Below are positions 7,714 through 14,712 of a stretch of DNA of 22,477 bases, piece by piece; the stretch's first letter is position 1, and every line of letters starts with the position of its first letter. Under the pieces are notes generated by a model. The model saw only the letters and a list, made by a program, of their open reading frames with translations, searched no databases and was not told the origin of the DNA. The stretch is from NCBI GenBank assembly GCA_902490315.1, contig CABUDK010000019.1, positions 1 to 22,477 on the forward strand. Reading direction: 5' to 3'. Both the position numbers and the translations under genes were made by a program. Origin of the DNA: an uncultured Porphyromonas sp. (lineage in GTDB: Bacteria > Bacteroidota > Bacteroidia > Bacteroidales > Porphyromonadaceae).

Positions 7714-7802
7714 AGATTAGAAGTTAGAGCGAGACGTGTAGCCCGCTGTAAGAACACACGGAGATGTCTAGTGGGAGGGCGTCCGTCCCCGTTAAAGCCA
7801 CG

Positions 7803-7931
7803 ACGCTGTAGCCTTTGATACAACGGACGCTCAGACCGAGCGTCCCTACAAATTGACGTATCGCTGTATTACAACGGATGCACGACCGTGCGTCCCTACA
7901 TTTCGCTACTCGCTCGTGTGTCCGAGCCCTT
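7803..7931. repeat. Hairpin repeat array A (two units)
   Basis: Two units of TACAACGG-hairpin-CTACA, 51 bases apart (7819 and 7870). Unit 1 stem GGACGCTC/GAGCGTCC (7825-7832, 7838-7845), loop AGACC; unit 2 stem GGATGCAC/GTGCGTCC (7876-7883, 7888-7895), loop GACC. The left flank GACGCTGTAGCCTTTGATACAACGG closely resembles the flank of array B near 20331. This region fills the 220-base gap between convergent rarA and the HIRAN gene; the part before 7803 shows nothing I can name. Confidence 0.8.
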
Positions 7932-7933
7932 CG

Positions 7934-8323
7934 CTACTCGATCATAAAGAGCTTGGCCGATATGCGCACCCACTCGTTGATCTTCTTCACCTGGACGACC
8001 CGAGCGTAGAACTCTTTGCCAGCGTCCATCAGACGTGATATGACTAGGTTGAGCTCTTGTGGCACATAGCCTATGCGGTGCTCCTCGTAATAGATGGCGA
8101 TGGCGTTTTCGTCGTGTTCGTTTTGCGGCTGTCGTACCATACGTAGCACCGTGTCAGGTAGTAGCGTCGGGTAAATCTCCTGTACGATAGGACAGAAGGT
8201 GGTCCCAGCGACTACAATATCCAGGAGGAAGATCTCCCGCTTGGGTAGTCCTAGTGCGTTGATGCCTTCAGTGCCAATGAGCGCTAGTAGCTCAGGGCTG
8301 ACTGGTATGATCTCGTTACTCAT
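7934..8323 (-). CDS. HIRAN-domain protein
   Basis: 129 aa. From about residue 33 the sequence follows the HIRAN pattern: a strand with IVVAGTTFC, then VRQPQNEHDENAIAIYYEEHRIGYVP, the NEHDxNAI core and IGYVP being characteristic, then NLVISRLMDAG and a closing strand. HIRAN domains bind DNA 3' ends in HLTF-type remodellers and also occur as small stand-alone bacterial proteins whose role is unclear. The ATG overlaps the stop of the upstream J-domain-like gene (ATGA), so the two are translationally coupled. Confidence 0.85.
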   Translation of the reverse strand: MSNEIIPVSPELLALIGTEGINALGLPKREIFLLDIVVAGTTFCPIVQEIYPTLLPDTVLRMVRQPQNEHDENAIAIYYEEHRIGYVPQELNLVISRLMDAGKEFYARVVQVKKINEWVRISAKLFMIE

Positions 8324-9144
8324 AGGTTATGTGACTTGTACTCCTCCATCAGTGTGATGATCTTCTGCATCTCCTTCTGGCTCGCCTCTAGCTCCTGGAT
8401 GATTGCTTGCAGCTCAGCTTGCTTCTCTAGTATCTTTACGGGGCTTGACAGTAACTCTTTCTGATCAAAAGGAAAGCTCTCCGATCGCTTGGCCATCCTA
8501 ATCTCAAGGGTACTCTTCTTCTCTCGTAGTTTTTCGATTTCTGCCGAAAGAGCCTCAGGATCTGAGGGGAGTTCCTCTTTGTGCTTCTCCTTGTTGAGCA
8601 GATCCAGCACGGCTCGTAGCTGCGATATATCTCCGATCTGATAAGCCTTCACAGTGATCAGAAAGAGCCGCTTGTCCTCCTCCGTGTAGTGCGGGTTGAG
8701 GTCTGGGTGGAGTCGCTTGACGAGGGTCTTGTAGATCTCCTTGAGCTCTTTGGTCTCCTCGGGAGACAGGCGCGGTCTGTCCCAATACTCCTTGGCGGCT
8801 TTGATCTGAGCCAGCTTTCGCTCGAGGAGCTGATGAAACTCTAGTCGTTGCTGCGCCATCTGCTTGTCGATCTTGACGAGGTCGGGCGCTTCGTCTCGAT
8901 TGATGTAAGCCTGCAGGAGCGAGCGCCTCAAGCGGAGCGTGGCTAAGGAAAGCCCTAGACGCAACTGATTGTATAGTAGCTTGCCAAAGTAGTGCATGTA
9001 GAGCGCAGACAGGTGAGGCGCCTCGTGATCCGTCATCTCCTGATACTGAGAGACGAGTGCTGTGTAGTCTGCGACGAGCGTCTCGTACTGCTCCCGAAGC
9101 CTCTGATACTCTGGAGAGCATGCAAGCGGGTTCATATCTGTCAT
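8320..9144 (-). CDS. J-domain-like (DnaJ-related) protein
   Basis: 274 aa, rich in Leu, Glu, Lys and Gln; residues 1-125 and 195-270 look largely helical and coiled-coil. In the middle, LSPEETKELKEIYKTLVKRLHPDLNP contains an HPD tripeptide (146-148) after a K/R-rich helix, as in J-domains that stimulate Hsp70 ATPase. No Gly/Phe region or zinc fingers are present, so it is not DnaJ itself. It shares a 4-base ATGA overlap with the HIRAN gene, suggesting the two products act together. The client and process are unknown. Confidence 0.7.
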   Translation of the reverse strand: MTDMNPLACSPEYQRLREQYETLVADYTALVSQYQEMTDHEAPHLSALYMHYFGKLLYNQLRLGLSLATLRLRRSLLQAYINRDEAPDLVKIDKQMAQQRLEFHQLLERKLAQIKAAKEYWDRPRLSPEETKELKEIYKTLVKRLHPDLNPHYTEEDKRLFLITVKAYQIGDISQLRAVLDLLNKEKHKEELPSDPEALSAEIEKLREKKSTLEIRMAKRSESFPFDQKELLSSPVKILEKQAELQAIIQELEASQKEMQKIITLMEEYKSHNL

Positions 9145-9202
9145 TCCATTCCGTCTGTTAGGCTAATCTGTGGACTAAGATAACGCTTTTAGCGCAAAGG
9201 GC

Positions 9203-10111
9203 TTAGCATTCGATCTGCTGCCAGAAAGATGTCTGCGCTACTTGGCTTGCCAAGACCTCTGGCGTGGTGGCTAGCTCCTCTGCGATGTGCGCGTAGGTCG
9301 CCTCTATAGCTTCTCCATGCGTAAGTCCGTCGGGGATCTCATCGGTTTCGACAAGGAGTGCCTTCGCTTCATAGGCTAGGTGCAAAGCCTCAGCATCGTA
9401 GTGACGGCCGAAGGAGAGCGCAAAGCCCTTGCTCAGCATCATCTGCGCCACCTCTCCCCTAGCGCGAAAGCCGTGTAGCACCATCGGGGGAAGCTGCGCA
9501 AACTCTTGCGCCATCTGACTACGCACCTCAATCATCTCAGCCCACGCACGTACAGTGTGTAGGAGGATTGGGCGATGTAGCTGACAGGCTAAGCGCATCT
9601 GCGCCTCTAGCCAGACTAATTGCTCTGCGAGTGTCGCATTGCTCCGCACCTTGTCGATGCCACACTCGCCAATGGCGACGATCTGAGGAGCAGACGCTAG
9701 GCGCCTCTGCATCTGTTCAATGAGTGGTGTCAAGCTCCCCTCTAGGGGCAGTGACCAGGGGTGAAAGCCTATCGAGTAGAGCTGGCCCTCCTCGATTGCG
9801 ACACCACCGCTCCACTCGAGACTGTTGCATAAAGGCGAATCGCTGTGTTGCTTTCGGGATTCGGCTTCGGTCACATACGGAGGTATGCTCCCTTCAGACC
9901 TCACCCTCAGCGCCTTGCGCTTCATCCTTTCTGCAAAGTCAGGACAATCTTGCAAGCAAGATTGTGAGACTGTTGACTTTTGCAACAGTCTCCACTCTGT
10001 GTAGGTGAGCGAGCGAATTGCTTGGCAGCCCGTCTCGGGGCTATGCGTGTGGCAGTCTAGAAGTTTGAGACGGCCTGTGCCTTGCTCTGCTGCTCTGATC
10101 TCCTGGCTCAT
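9203..10111 (-). CDS. TatD-family metal-dependent hydrolase carrying a 60-residue mobile-element insert
   Basis: 302 aa. TatD-family metal sites are present: DCHTH (19-23), IGECGID (Glu), LLHTVRAW, VLHGFR and ETDEIPDG (metal Asp). The family includes metal-dependent nucleases. Residues 41-100 match nothing in TatD proteins and are encoded by the 175-bp element at 9818-9992 plus its target duplication. Removing 180 bases rejoins SLTYTEW to SGGVAIEEG and leaves a 242-residue protein of normal shape. Catalytic residues lie outside the insert, so activity may survive. The start ATG overlaps the rnpA-yidD stop by 4 bases (ATGA). Confidence 0.88.
   Translation of the reverse strand: MSQEIRAAEQGTGRLKLLDCHTHSPETGCQAIRSLTYTEWRLLQKSTVSQSCLQDCPDFAERMKRKALRVRSEGSIPPYVTEAESRKQHSDSPLCNSLEWSGGVAIEEGQLYSIGFHPWSLPLEGSLTPLIEQMQRRLASAPQIVAIGECGIDKVRSNATLAEQLVWLEAQMRLACQLHRPILLHTVRAWAEMIEVRSQMAQEFAQLPPMVLHGFRARGEVAQMMLSKGFALSFGRHYDAEALHLAYEAKALLVETDEIPDGLTHGEAIEATYAHIAEELATTPEVLASQVAQTSFWQQIEC
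9818..9992 (+). mobile_element. 175-bp MITE-like element inserted in the tatD-like gene
   Basis: Perfect 12-bp terminal inverted repeats GAGACTGTTGCA (9818-9829) and TGCAACAGTCTC (9981-9992), flanked by the 5-bp direct repeat CACTC (9813-9817, 9993-9997); the repeat extends to 8 bp, CTCCACTC, because the element ends in CTC. Inside are a perfect 9-bp hairpin CAATCTTGC-AA-GCAAGATTG (9951-9966 region) and a 10-bp hairpin GAGACTGTTG/CAACAGTCTC at the right end (9966-9992). It carries no transposase; it is read through on the minus strand as coding sequence without a stop. A second, partial copy lies at 19957-20016. Confidence 0.88.
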
Positions 10112-10851
10112 TGTCGTGGTGGCACGGGGTCGTAACCCACATGTCGGTTGAAGGGGTTACACCGTAAGAGTCTCCAGATAGTTAGCCAGCTTCCCTTCAG
10201 AGCTCCATGCACCCGCAGCGCCTCTAGTGCGTACTGCGAGCAGGTCGGCGTAAAGCGACAGCTGGGTGGCAGTAGCGGTGAGATAAAGTGACGATAAAAC
10301 TTGACAGGATAGCTCAGCAGGCGTACCGCTAGCGAGAGTTGCTGTGCGTTGTCTTGTTCAGCTTTTGTAGTTCGTTCTTGACGATCGGCTGCGGGTTCAG
10401 TAGCAGGGGCGGTCGGGTTAGCATTTTCTATCTCCTTGACGATACGTGCTATGGCTCGCTCTACCGCTTGCTCTAGCTCCGGGTAGGTCGGCATCGTCTT
10501 GGCGACAGATTGTAGTGCCACTCGTATCGTACAGTGGTGCTGGGTCGCAGCCTGCCAGAGCGGAGCTTTGTGGAGGCGATAAGCAACGCGGGTCATGCGC
10601 TTGATGCGGTTGCGATCGACAGCATGCTTGAAGCGACGCTTAGCGACCGAGGTCATGACGGCCACCTGCGCCTGCTCTCCTGGCGTCTCCGTGGCGATAG
10701 GCTCCGCAAGCCATACGATGCGGATGGGGTAGGAGACGAACGAATGCCCGCAGCTATGCAGTCGCTCTATCTCCTCACGCAGATAGAGTCGCTCACCTTT
10801 GGGTAGACGTTGGTTCTGGTGGGAGCGAGGGGAGTCTTCCTCCGTAGTCAT
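10108..10851 (-). CDS. rnpA-yidD: RnpA-YidD fusion: RNase P protein component plus membrane insertion efficiency factor
   Basis: 247 aa. Residues about 17-142 are RnpA: LPKGERLYLREEIERL, then KRRFKHAVDRNRIKRMTR containing the RNR motif (80-82) that contacts RNase P RNA for tRNA 5' processing. Residues 143-172 form an Ala/Thr/Glu-rich linker. Residues about 173-247 are YidD/DUF37: YPVKFYRHFISPLLPPSCRF, TPTCSQYALEA, then CNPFNRHVGYDPVP, a small membrane-associated factor helping YidC insertion. In most bacteria these are adjacent or overlapping separate genes; here one frame covers both without an internal stop. The start overlaps the hemD stop by 4 bases and the end overlaps the tatD start by 4. 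Confidence 0.9.
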   Translation of the reverse strand: MTTEEDSPRSHQNQRLPKGERLYLREEIERLHSCGHSFVSYPIRIVWLAEPIATETPGEQAQVAVMTSVAKRRFKHAVDRNRIKRMTRVAYRLHKAPLWQAATQHHCTIRVALQSVAKTMPTYPELEQAVERAIARIVKEIENANPTAPATEPAADRQERTTKAEQDNAQQLSLAVRLLSYPVKFYRHFISPLLPPSCRFTPTCSQYALEALRVHGALKGSWLTIWRLLRCNPFNRHVGYDPVPPRQ

Positions 10852-11597
10852 CCCTCTTGCTCGGCAAGGTAGTTGTGGAGTAGCTCAGGCATCGGTGGAT
10901 CCTGACGGCTGCCCGTAGACTTGATATCTACCCTGAGCCCTAGTTCCTCAGCTCTCTGTGCGGTCTTAGGGCCTACCGTAGCGATGATCATCTCCTCCTG
11001 CTTGAAGTCGGGGACATTCTCAAAGAGCGAGGTGATCCCTACAGGACTGAAGAAGATGATCATATCGTAAGGTAGCGGCTTCTCAAGCTCTAACTCACGA
11101 GGTATGGTGCGGTACATGACCGACTTGGTATAGTCTATCCCAGCCTCTGTCAGCAGGTCAGAGAGCTTAGCACTGTGCTCCTCTGCGACGGGGAGGAGAT
11201 ACTTCTCCCCTTTGTGCTTGACAATCACCTTGACAAGGTCTTCGGTACGTCCTGTCGGTGAGAAGAAGACCTTGCGCTTGCGGTAATTGACAAACTTCTG
11301 TAAGTATGGCGCGGACATCTCTGAGCTGCAGTAATACTTCATCGTGTCTGGCATCGTGATGCGCATCTCTTTCATCAGGGTGAAAAAGTGCAAGATAGCA
11401 GTACGAGAGGTAAAGATGATGGCTGTGTAATCCAATGGATTGATGCGCTGCTGGCGAAACTCTTTTGCTTCAACTGTCTCGACACGAATGAACTGCTTGT
11501 AGTCAAGCTCCACTTGATACTTTTCAGCGACTTCGGTGTAGGGATTGGCCATCAGTGGAGCGGGCTGAGAAATAAGTATTTTTTTAATCCGGGACAT
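10848..11597 (-). CDS. hemD: Uroporphyrinogen-III synthase (HemD)-family protein
   Basis: About 249 aa from ATG at 11597 (MSRIKKILIS); a GTG two codons earlier is an alternative. The two-lobed HemD4 layout is visible: SQPAP and IIFTSRTAI in the first lobe, FFSPTGRTEDL and ILLP-type strands in the second, and near the C-terminus IIFFSPVGITSLFENV followed by IATVGPKTAQRAEELGL, the best conserved HemD segment. It cyclises hydroxymethylbilane to uroporphyrinogen III. Position between DUF4271 and rnpA is the usual Bacteroidota arrangement. The family is divergent, so function rests on these short motifs and context. Confidence 0.82.
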   Translation of the reverse strand: MSRIKKILISQPAPLMANPYTEVAEKYQVELDYKQFIRVETVEAKEFRQQRINPLDYTAIIFTSRTAILHFFTLMKEMRITMPDTMKYYCSSEMSAPYLQKFVNYRKRKVFFSPTGRTEDLVKVIVKHKGEKYLLPVAEEHSAKLSDLLTEAGIDYTKSVMYRTIPRELELEKPLPYDMIIFFSPVGITSLFENVPDFKQEEMIIATVGPKTAQRAEELGLRVDIKSTGSRQDPPMPELLHNYLAEQEG

Positions 11598-11635
11598 ACG
11601 CACAGGCAGGGGCTAATGGTATATGATAGATTCTT

Positions 11636-12334
11636 TCACAGGATCAGCATTCCAAAGCCTATGAGATAGGCAAGAGGAGCCATTTCCTGGCTGCAAAGGT
11701 ACAAAGAAATAAGCAAAGGAGTCACCCCAGCCTCCCCTAGCCATCGGGCCGTAGGTAGGATGATCGCTAGACGCCACAAGAGAATTACAGCGATCGTCAG
11801 CCAGAGTGCGACGCCCTGCCAGACGCCTGCCAGCAGCATCAAGGAGCTCAAGTAGAGAGGCAACGGCCACAGCCACTCCAAGATGCTATAGTGACGCACC
11901 CAGTGTAGATAAAATTCGGAGTCAAGATAGATCCCCGCCAGCAGACGGTTGATCCCTAGATAAAGCCCGCTCAAGACGATACTACTGAGAGCTAGGAGCC
12001 CTACCTGTGAGAGGGTCGTCCAGAGCTGGCCTGAGGGAAGGTCGGCATAGTAACGTAGGAGCAGATAACTAGTCACACCGACCAGCAAGTGTCGCTGCAA
12101 CCCTCCGAGGAGCGCATAAGTACCGACAGATACCCGATGCACTAAGTTGCGAAAGAAGATGTGTCCTCTATTATATAGTAGCGCATCGACCGAGCGAGAC
12201 AGGAGAGAGCCAACCCACATCTGCATAAGCGCTGGGAGTAAGAGTAGCACGAGGAGCAGTAGTAAAATGATATCCTCAGCTCCACGATCTACCCCAAAGG
12301 GAGTCAACGTCCATAACCCGACCGAGCTATCCAT
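11636..12334 (-). CDS. DUF4271 membrane protein
   Basis: 232 aa with about six hydrophobic segments: a very Leu-rich first helix (residues 22-38), then helices near 75-92, 108-128, 150-170, 172-192 and 212-230. Motifs GHIFFRN and the HYSILEWLWPLPLYLSSLMLLAG stretch resemble the DUF4271 family, which in Bacteroidota regularly sits directly upstream of hemD. The function is unknown. It begins 14 bases after the coaE stop and ends 38 bases before the hemD ATG, so it is probably in the same transcript. Confidence 0.75.
   Translation of the reverse strand: MDSSVGLWTLTPFGVDRGAEDIILLLLLVLLLLPALMQMWVGSLLSRSVDALLYNRGHIFFRNLVHRVSVGTYALLGGLQRHLLVGVTSYLLLRYYADLPSGQLWTTLSQVGLLALSSIVLSGLYLGINRLLAGIYLDSEFYLHWVRHYSILEWLWPLPLYLSSLMLLAGVWQGVALWLTIAVILLWRLAIILPTARWLGEAGVTPLLISLYLCSQEMAPLAYLIGFGMLIL
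11694..11701 (-). promoter_or_regulatory. Candidate internal -7 box (TACCTTTG) for hemD
   Basis: On the minus strand TACCTTTG fits TAnnTTTG and lies inside the 3' end of the DUF4271 gene, about 97 bases before the hemD ATG. No well-spaced -33 box is evident, and the match falls in coding sequence, so it may be chance. Confidence 0.25.
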
Positions 12335-12348
12335 ACACGCTAGTCTAT

Positions 12349-13005
12349 CTACAGAGCGGCTAGAGAAGAGAGCAGCTGCGCCACTTGCCCCTCCAGCTCC
12401 TGCACCCCATCATTGTTGATCTGGTAGATAGGTAGCTCGGGGTGCGCCTGCTGCAGAGCTGTGAAAGCGTACGAAGCTTGACAATCAATCCGTGCCTGCA
12501 CTTGCTCACGGGAGGCTTTGTCACGCTCCTGGACACGAGACACCCGTACCGACTCAGGAGCCGTCACGACGACCACGGCGTCGCAGAGACGATAGAAGCC
12601 TGACTGCCACAAGATAGCACTCTCTAGGACGACCCACCCCTCGGGGGCATCCTGCTCCATCGCCCACGCCGTCAGTCTCTCAGACACATAGGGGTGAATG
12701 ATCTGCTCTAGCTGGTGCAATAGCGACTGACCCATATCAGATGGTGCGAAAACCTTGCGAGCGATCTCATCATAGCGAGGCTTTCCATCTGGATTATAAA
12801 CTTCTGCACCTAATAATGCGACCACTTGTTGACGCACCTGCTCGCTCTCGGTGTAAGCTCCACGAGCTACCGCATCGCTATCCATCAGGGGTAGTCCCGC
12901 CTCGACAAGCATCTGACCGACGAAGCTCTTGCCCGCACCGATTCCTCCTGTCAATCCTAAGATGCGAGGGGGCGTTGAGGAGGAGGTGAGCTGCTTTTCG
13001 GTCAT
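12349..13005 (-). CDS. coaE: Dephospho-CoA kinase
   Basis: 218 aa. The P-loop GGIGAGKS (20-27) opens a CoaE fold; MDSDAVAR carries the conserved Asp, IIHPYVSERL and VVLESAILWQSGFYRLCDAVVVVTAP follow the family order, and the lid region SRVQERDKAS is present. The enzyme phosphorylates dephospho-CoA at the ribose 3'-hydroxyl, the last step of CoA synthesis. It starts 12 bases after the YbbR-domain gene ends and is followed within 14 bases by DUF4271. Confidence 0.95.
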   Translation of the reverse strand: MTEKQLTSSSTPPRILGLTGGIGAGKSFVGQMLVEAGLPLMDSDAVARGAYTESEQVRQQVVALLGAEVYNPDGKPRYDEIARKVFAPSDMGQSLLHQLEQIIHPYVSERLTAWAMEQDAPEGWVVLESAILWQSGFYRLCDAVVVVTAPESVRVSRVQERDKASREQVQARIDCQASYAFTALQQAHPELPIYQINNDGVQELEGQVAQLLSSLAAL

Positions 13006-13017
13006 GTCCAGTAGCCA

Positions 13018-14031
13018 CTACGGCTCAGCAGTCTCTAGGATATACTGTACCGCCTTGGGAGAGGGCATAGCGCGCACCACCCAGTCGGGTAGTCCCTCGA
13101 CTCTCACGGGTAGCATCTCCGGTCGTTTCTCGCCCTGCTGCACAGCTTCTGCGAGCTGTTGCAGATCGACCACCACCGAGATCTTGTCCCCGATAGGCTT
13201 ATTGTAGTCTGTGATAGGCATCGTCAGGGTCAGAGAGACACGAGCTGGGAGCAACTTAGCGACAAAGCCTGAGGGCGTGTTAAGTGCCTCGACAGGTAGC
13301 TCGATGCGTCTCTCCGTCAGCTCGACGACTGAGATCTGCAGTTGCACACTATCGGGCGAGGTATAGACGTGGGGGATCTCTTCAAACGGCACCCGCACCG
13401 CTTTGTCTTGCGACAGGTTCTTGTAGGTCAACGCTTTGGTATGTATCTCGCTAATCCCCGCCAGGGCTTCACGACTACCATACAGCTCGACCGTCGTAGG
13501 AGTCATCGTCAGTGGCAGTACCATATAGCCATCCTTAGCAGAGGCCGACACATGGTTCACCACTGGCACCTCTTTCCTCTGGAGAGGATATGCGCGCAGC
13601 GAAATCTGATTAGGATAGATGTCTCGGATCTGTATAGAGCTCCCCAGGCTCTCACGCACCTTCTGTGTCAAGACGGCACTGCTAAAGAGGATGCGCCCTC
13701 CCTGCGGCACACGCTGCGGCATAGAGAGCGAAATCGGAGGCACGCCCTTCATCCAGCGGAAGAGGAGCTGAGAGCCTTTTGCCGAGACGCTGACATCTAA
13801 CGCCGTCGGCTGATCCCCCTCTAGTCCTATCTCTCCCGGCATCTCCTCATATACGATCGGTACATGGACTATCGAGGTTGTGCTACGGGAGAGCGTCTGC
13901 ATAAACCATAAGGCGGTCGCTAAGAGTACCCATACAGCGATCCCCAGCAGTCGTCTCAAGCGAGGGACACGCTGCTTACGCACCACAGGATCTCCACCTG
14001 TGCGAGGCTTAGGGGTCAGATTGAGTCGCAC
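13018..14031 (-). CDS. YbbR-like domain protein
   Basis: 337 aa, GTG start (no ATG nearby; the next in-frame Met is past the membrane helix). A basic N-terminus and a single membrane anchor (about residues 28-45, IAVWVLLATALWFM) precede repeated beta-rich YbbR-type domains, with segments such as VPIVYEEMPG, VSAKGSQLLFRW and VELYGSREALAGI. YbbR proteins are poorly characterised; their domain is found next to c-di-AMP cyclase or, in Bacteroidota, between yajC and coaE, as here. It lies 30 bases after yajC. A role at the cell envelope is inferred from the anchor. Confidence 0.82.
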   Translation of the reverse strand: MRLNLTPKPRTGGDPVVRKQRVPRLRRLLGIAVWVLLATALWFMQTLSRSTTSIVHVPIVYEEMPGEIGLEGDQPTALDVSVSAKGSQLLFRWMKGVPPISLSMPQRVPQGGRILFSSAVLTQKVRESLGSSIQIRDIYPNQISLRAYPLQRKEVPVVNHVSASAKDGYMVLPLTMTPTTVELYGSREALAGISEIHTKALTYKNLSQDKAVRVPFEEIPHVYTSPDSVQLQISVVELTERRIELPVEALNTPSGFVAKLLPARVSLTLTMPITDYNKPIGDKISVVVDLQQLAEAVQQGEKRPEMLPVRVEGLPDWVVRAMPSPKAVQYILETAEP

Positions 14032-14061
14032 CGCTCCCGTCTTAAGAGTTCGGAGAGGCTA

Positions 14062-14370
14062 TTAGCGGGCGTTGGGATCCGTGCCGAGCGGATAGACCGA
14101 GCTCTTGGCAATCTCTATGCGCACGTCACGAGCTATCTCTACCTCAAAGGTCTGCTCGTTTACCTTGCGGATCTCGCCATGCACACCACCAGCCGTTATG
14201 ACAGCATCGCCTACAGCGAGCGCATCACGCTCCTGCTGCAGCTTCTTCTGACGCTTGCTCTGAGGACGGATGAAGAAGAGCCAAAAGATCAAGATGATGA
14301 CTACAAAAAAGATAAGCGAAGTCCACGCAGGAGCGCCCTGCTGTGCTGCTTGTAGAAGAAACATATTCAT
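14062..14370 (-). CDS. yajC: YajC, Sec translocon accessory subunit
   Basis: 102 aa. One membrane helix (about residues 17-34) is followed immediately by FIRPQSKRQKK, the diagnostic YajC junction, and by a small beta domain with GDAVITAGGVHGEIRKV. YajC associates with SecDF-YidC at the inner membrane. A second Met at residue 3 could be the real start. It is the first gene of the yajC-ybbR-coaE block and has a good -7 box 35 bases upstream. Confidence 0.95.
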   Translation of the reverse strand: MNMFLLQAAQQGAPAWTSLIFFVVIILIFWLFFIRPQSKRQKKLQQERDALAVGDAVITAGGVHGEIRKVNEQTFEVEIARDVRIEIAKSSVYPLGTDPNAR

Positions 14371-14404
14371 AGGTATCTATAGTTGATGAATTCAATTACT
14401 TCTG

Positions 14405-14412
14405 CAAACTTA
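14405..14412 (-). promoter_or_regulatory. Candidate -7 box (TAAGTTTG) of the yajC operon
   Basis: Read on the minus strand, TAAGTTTG is an exact TAnnTTTG match. It predicts transcription from about 14400, giving a leader of about 30 nt to the yajC ATG. A run of Ts ending in TTTTTTG lies just upstream; no well-spaced -33 was found. Confidence 0.45.
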
Positions 14413-14481
14413 CAAAAAACCGACCGCATAGCACATTATCCTCTAGAGAACAGATAGATCATCGTGGGCGTTCTGAAGGAC

Positions 14482-14667
14482 AGCCACGTGGAGAATTTGA
14501 AATCCTCACGTGGCTATTTTTTATTCTCCAACAAAGAACGAGAAATTTCTTCGGAAGAATCAAATGAAACTCCGGAAGAATGGTTTGATACTTCCGAAGA
14601 ATTTTCCGTTTCCTCCGTGGAGATTTATTTTCCAGCGAGCTATTTGGAAATTTCCTCCGAGGAAATT
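14482..14667. repeat. AT-rich palindromic repeat, copy 1
   Basis: Most of the 342-base gap between mnmA and yajC. It begins with AGCCACGTG (14482-14490) pairing with CACGTGGCT (14507-14515), followed by ATTTTTTATT, which looks like a plus-strand terminator although no plus-strand gene precedes it. Then come TTCTTCGGAAGAA (14547-14559), CAAATGAAACTCCGGAAGAA, CTTCCGAAGAATTTT (14591-14605), and the palindrome AATTTCCTCCGAGGAAATT (14649-14667). The 14503-14605 part is clearly homologous to 20165-20266. Short open frames here are repeat artefacts. Confidence 0.75.
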
Positions 14668-14712
14668 AGATTCGTCGGGGGGGGAAGTAGCGAGTTGTAG
14701 GGAGCGTTACGA

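Noticed and set aside
8555..9121. 188-codon minus-strand frame inside the J-domain-like gene
   Set aside because: An Ala/Arg-rich shadow of the 274-residue gene, without motifs.
14482..14522. Intrinsic terminator for a plus-strand gene
   Set aside because: The hairpin and T-run look right, but no plus-strand gene precedes it; it belongs to the repeat.
14464..14700. Small plus-strand open frame of 78 codons
   Set aside because: It is made of the AT-rich palindromic repeat (Ser/Glu-rich by repetition) and has no start context or homologous protein features.
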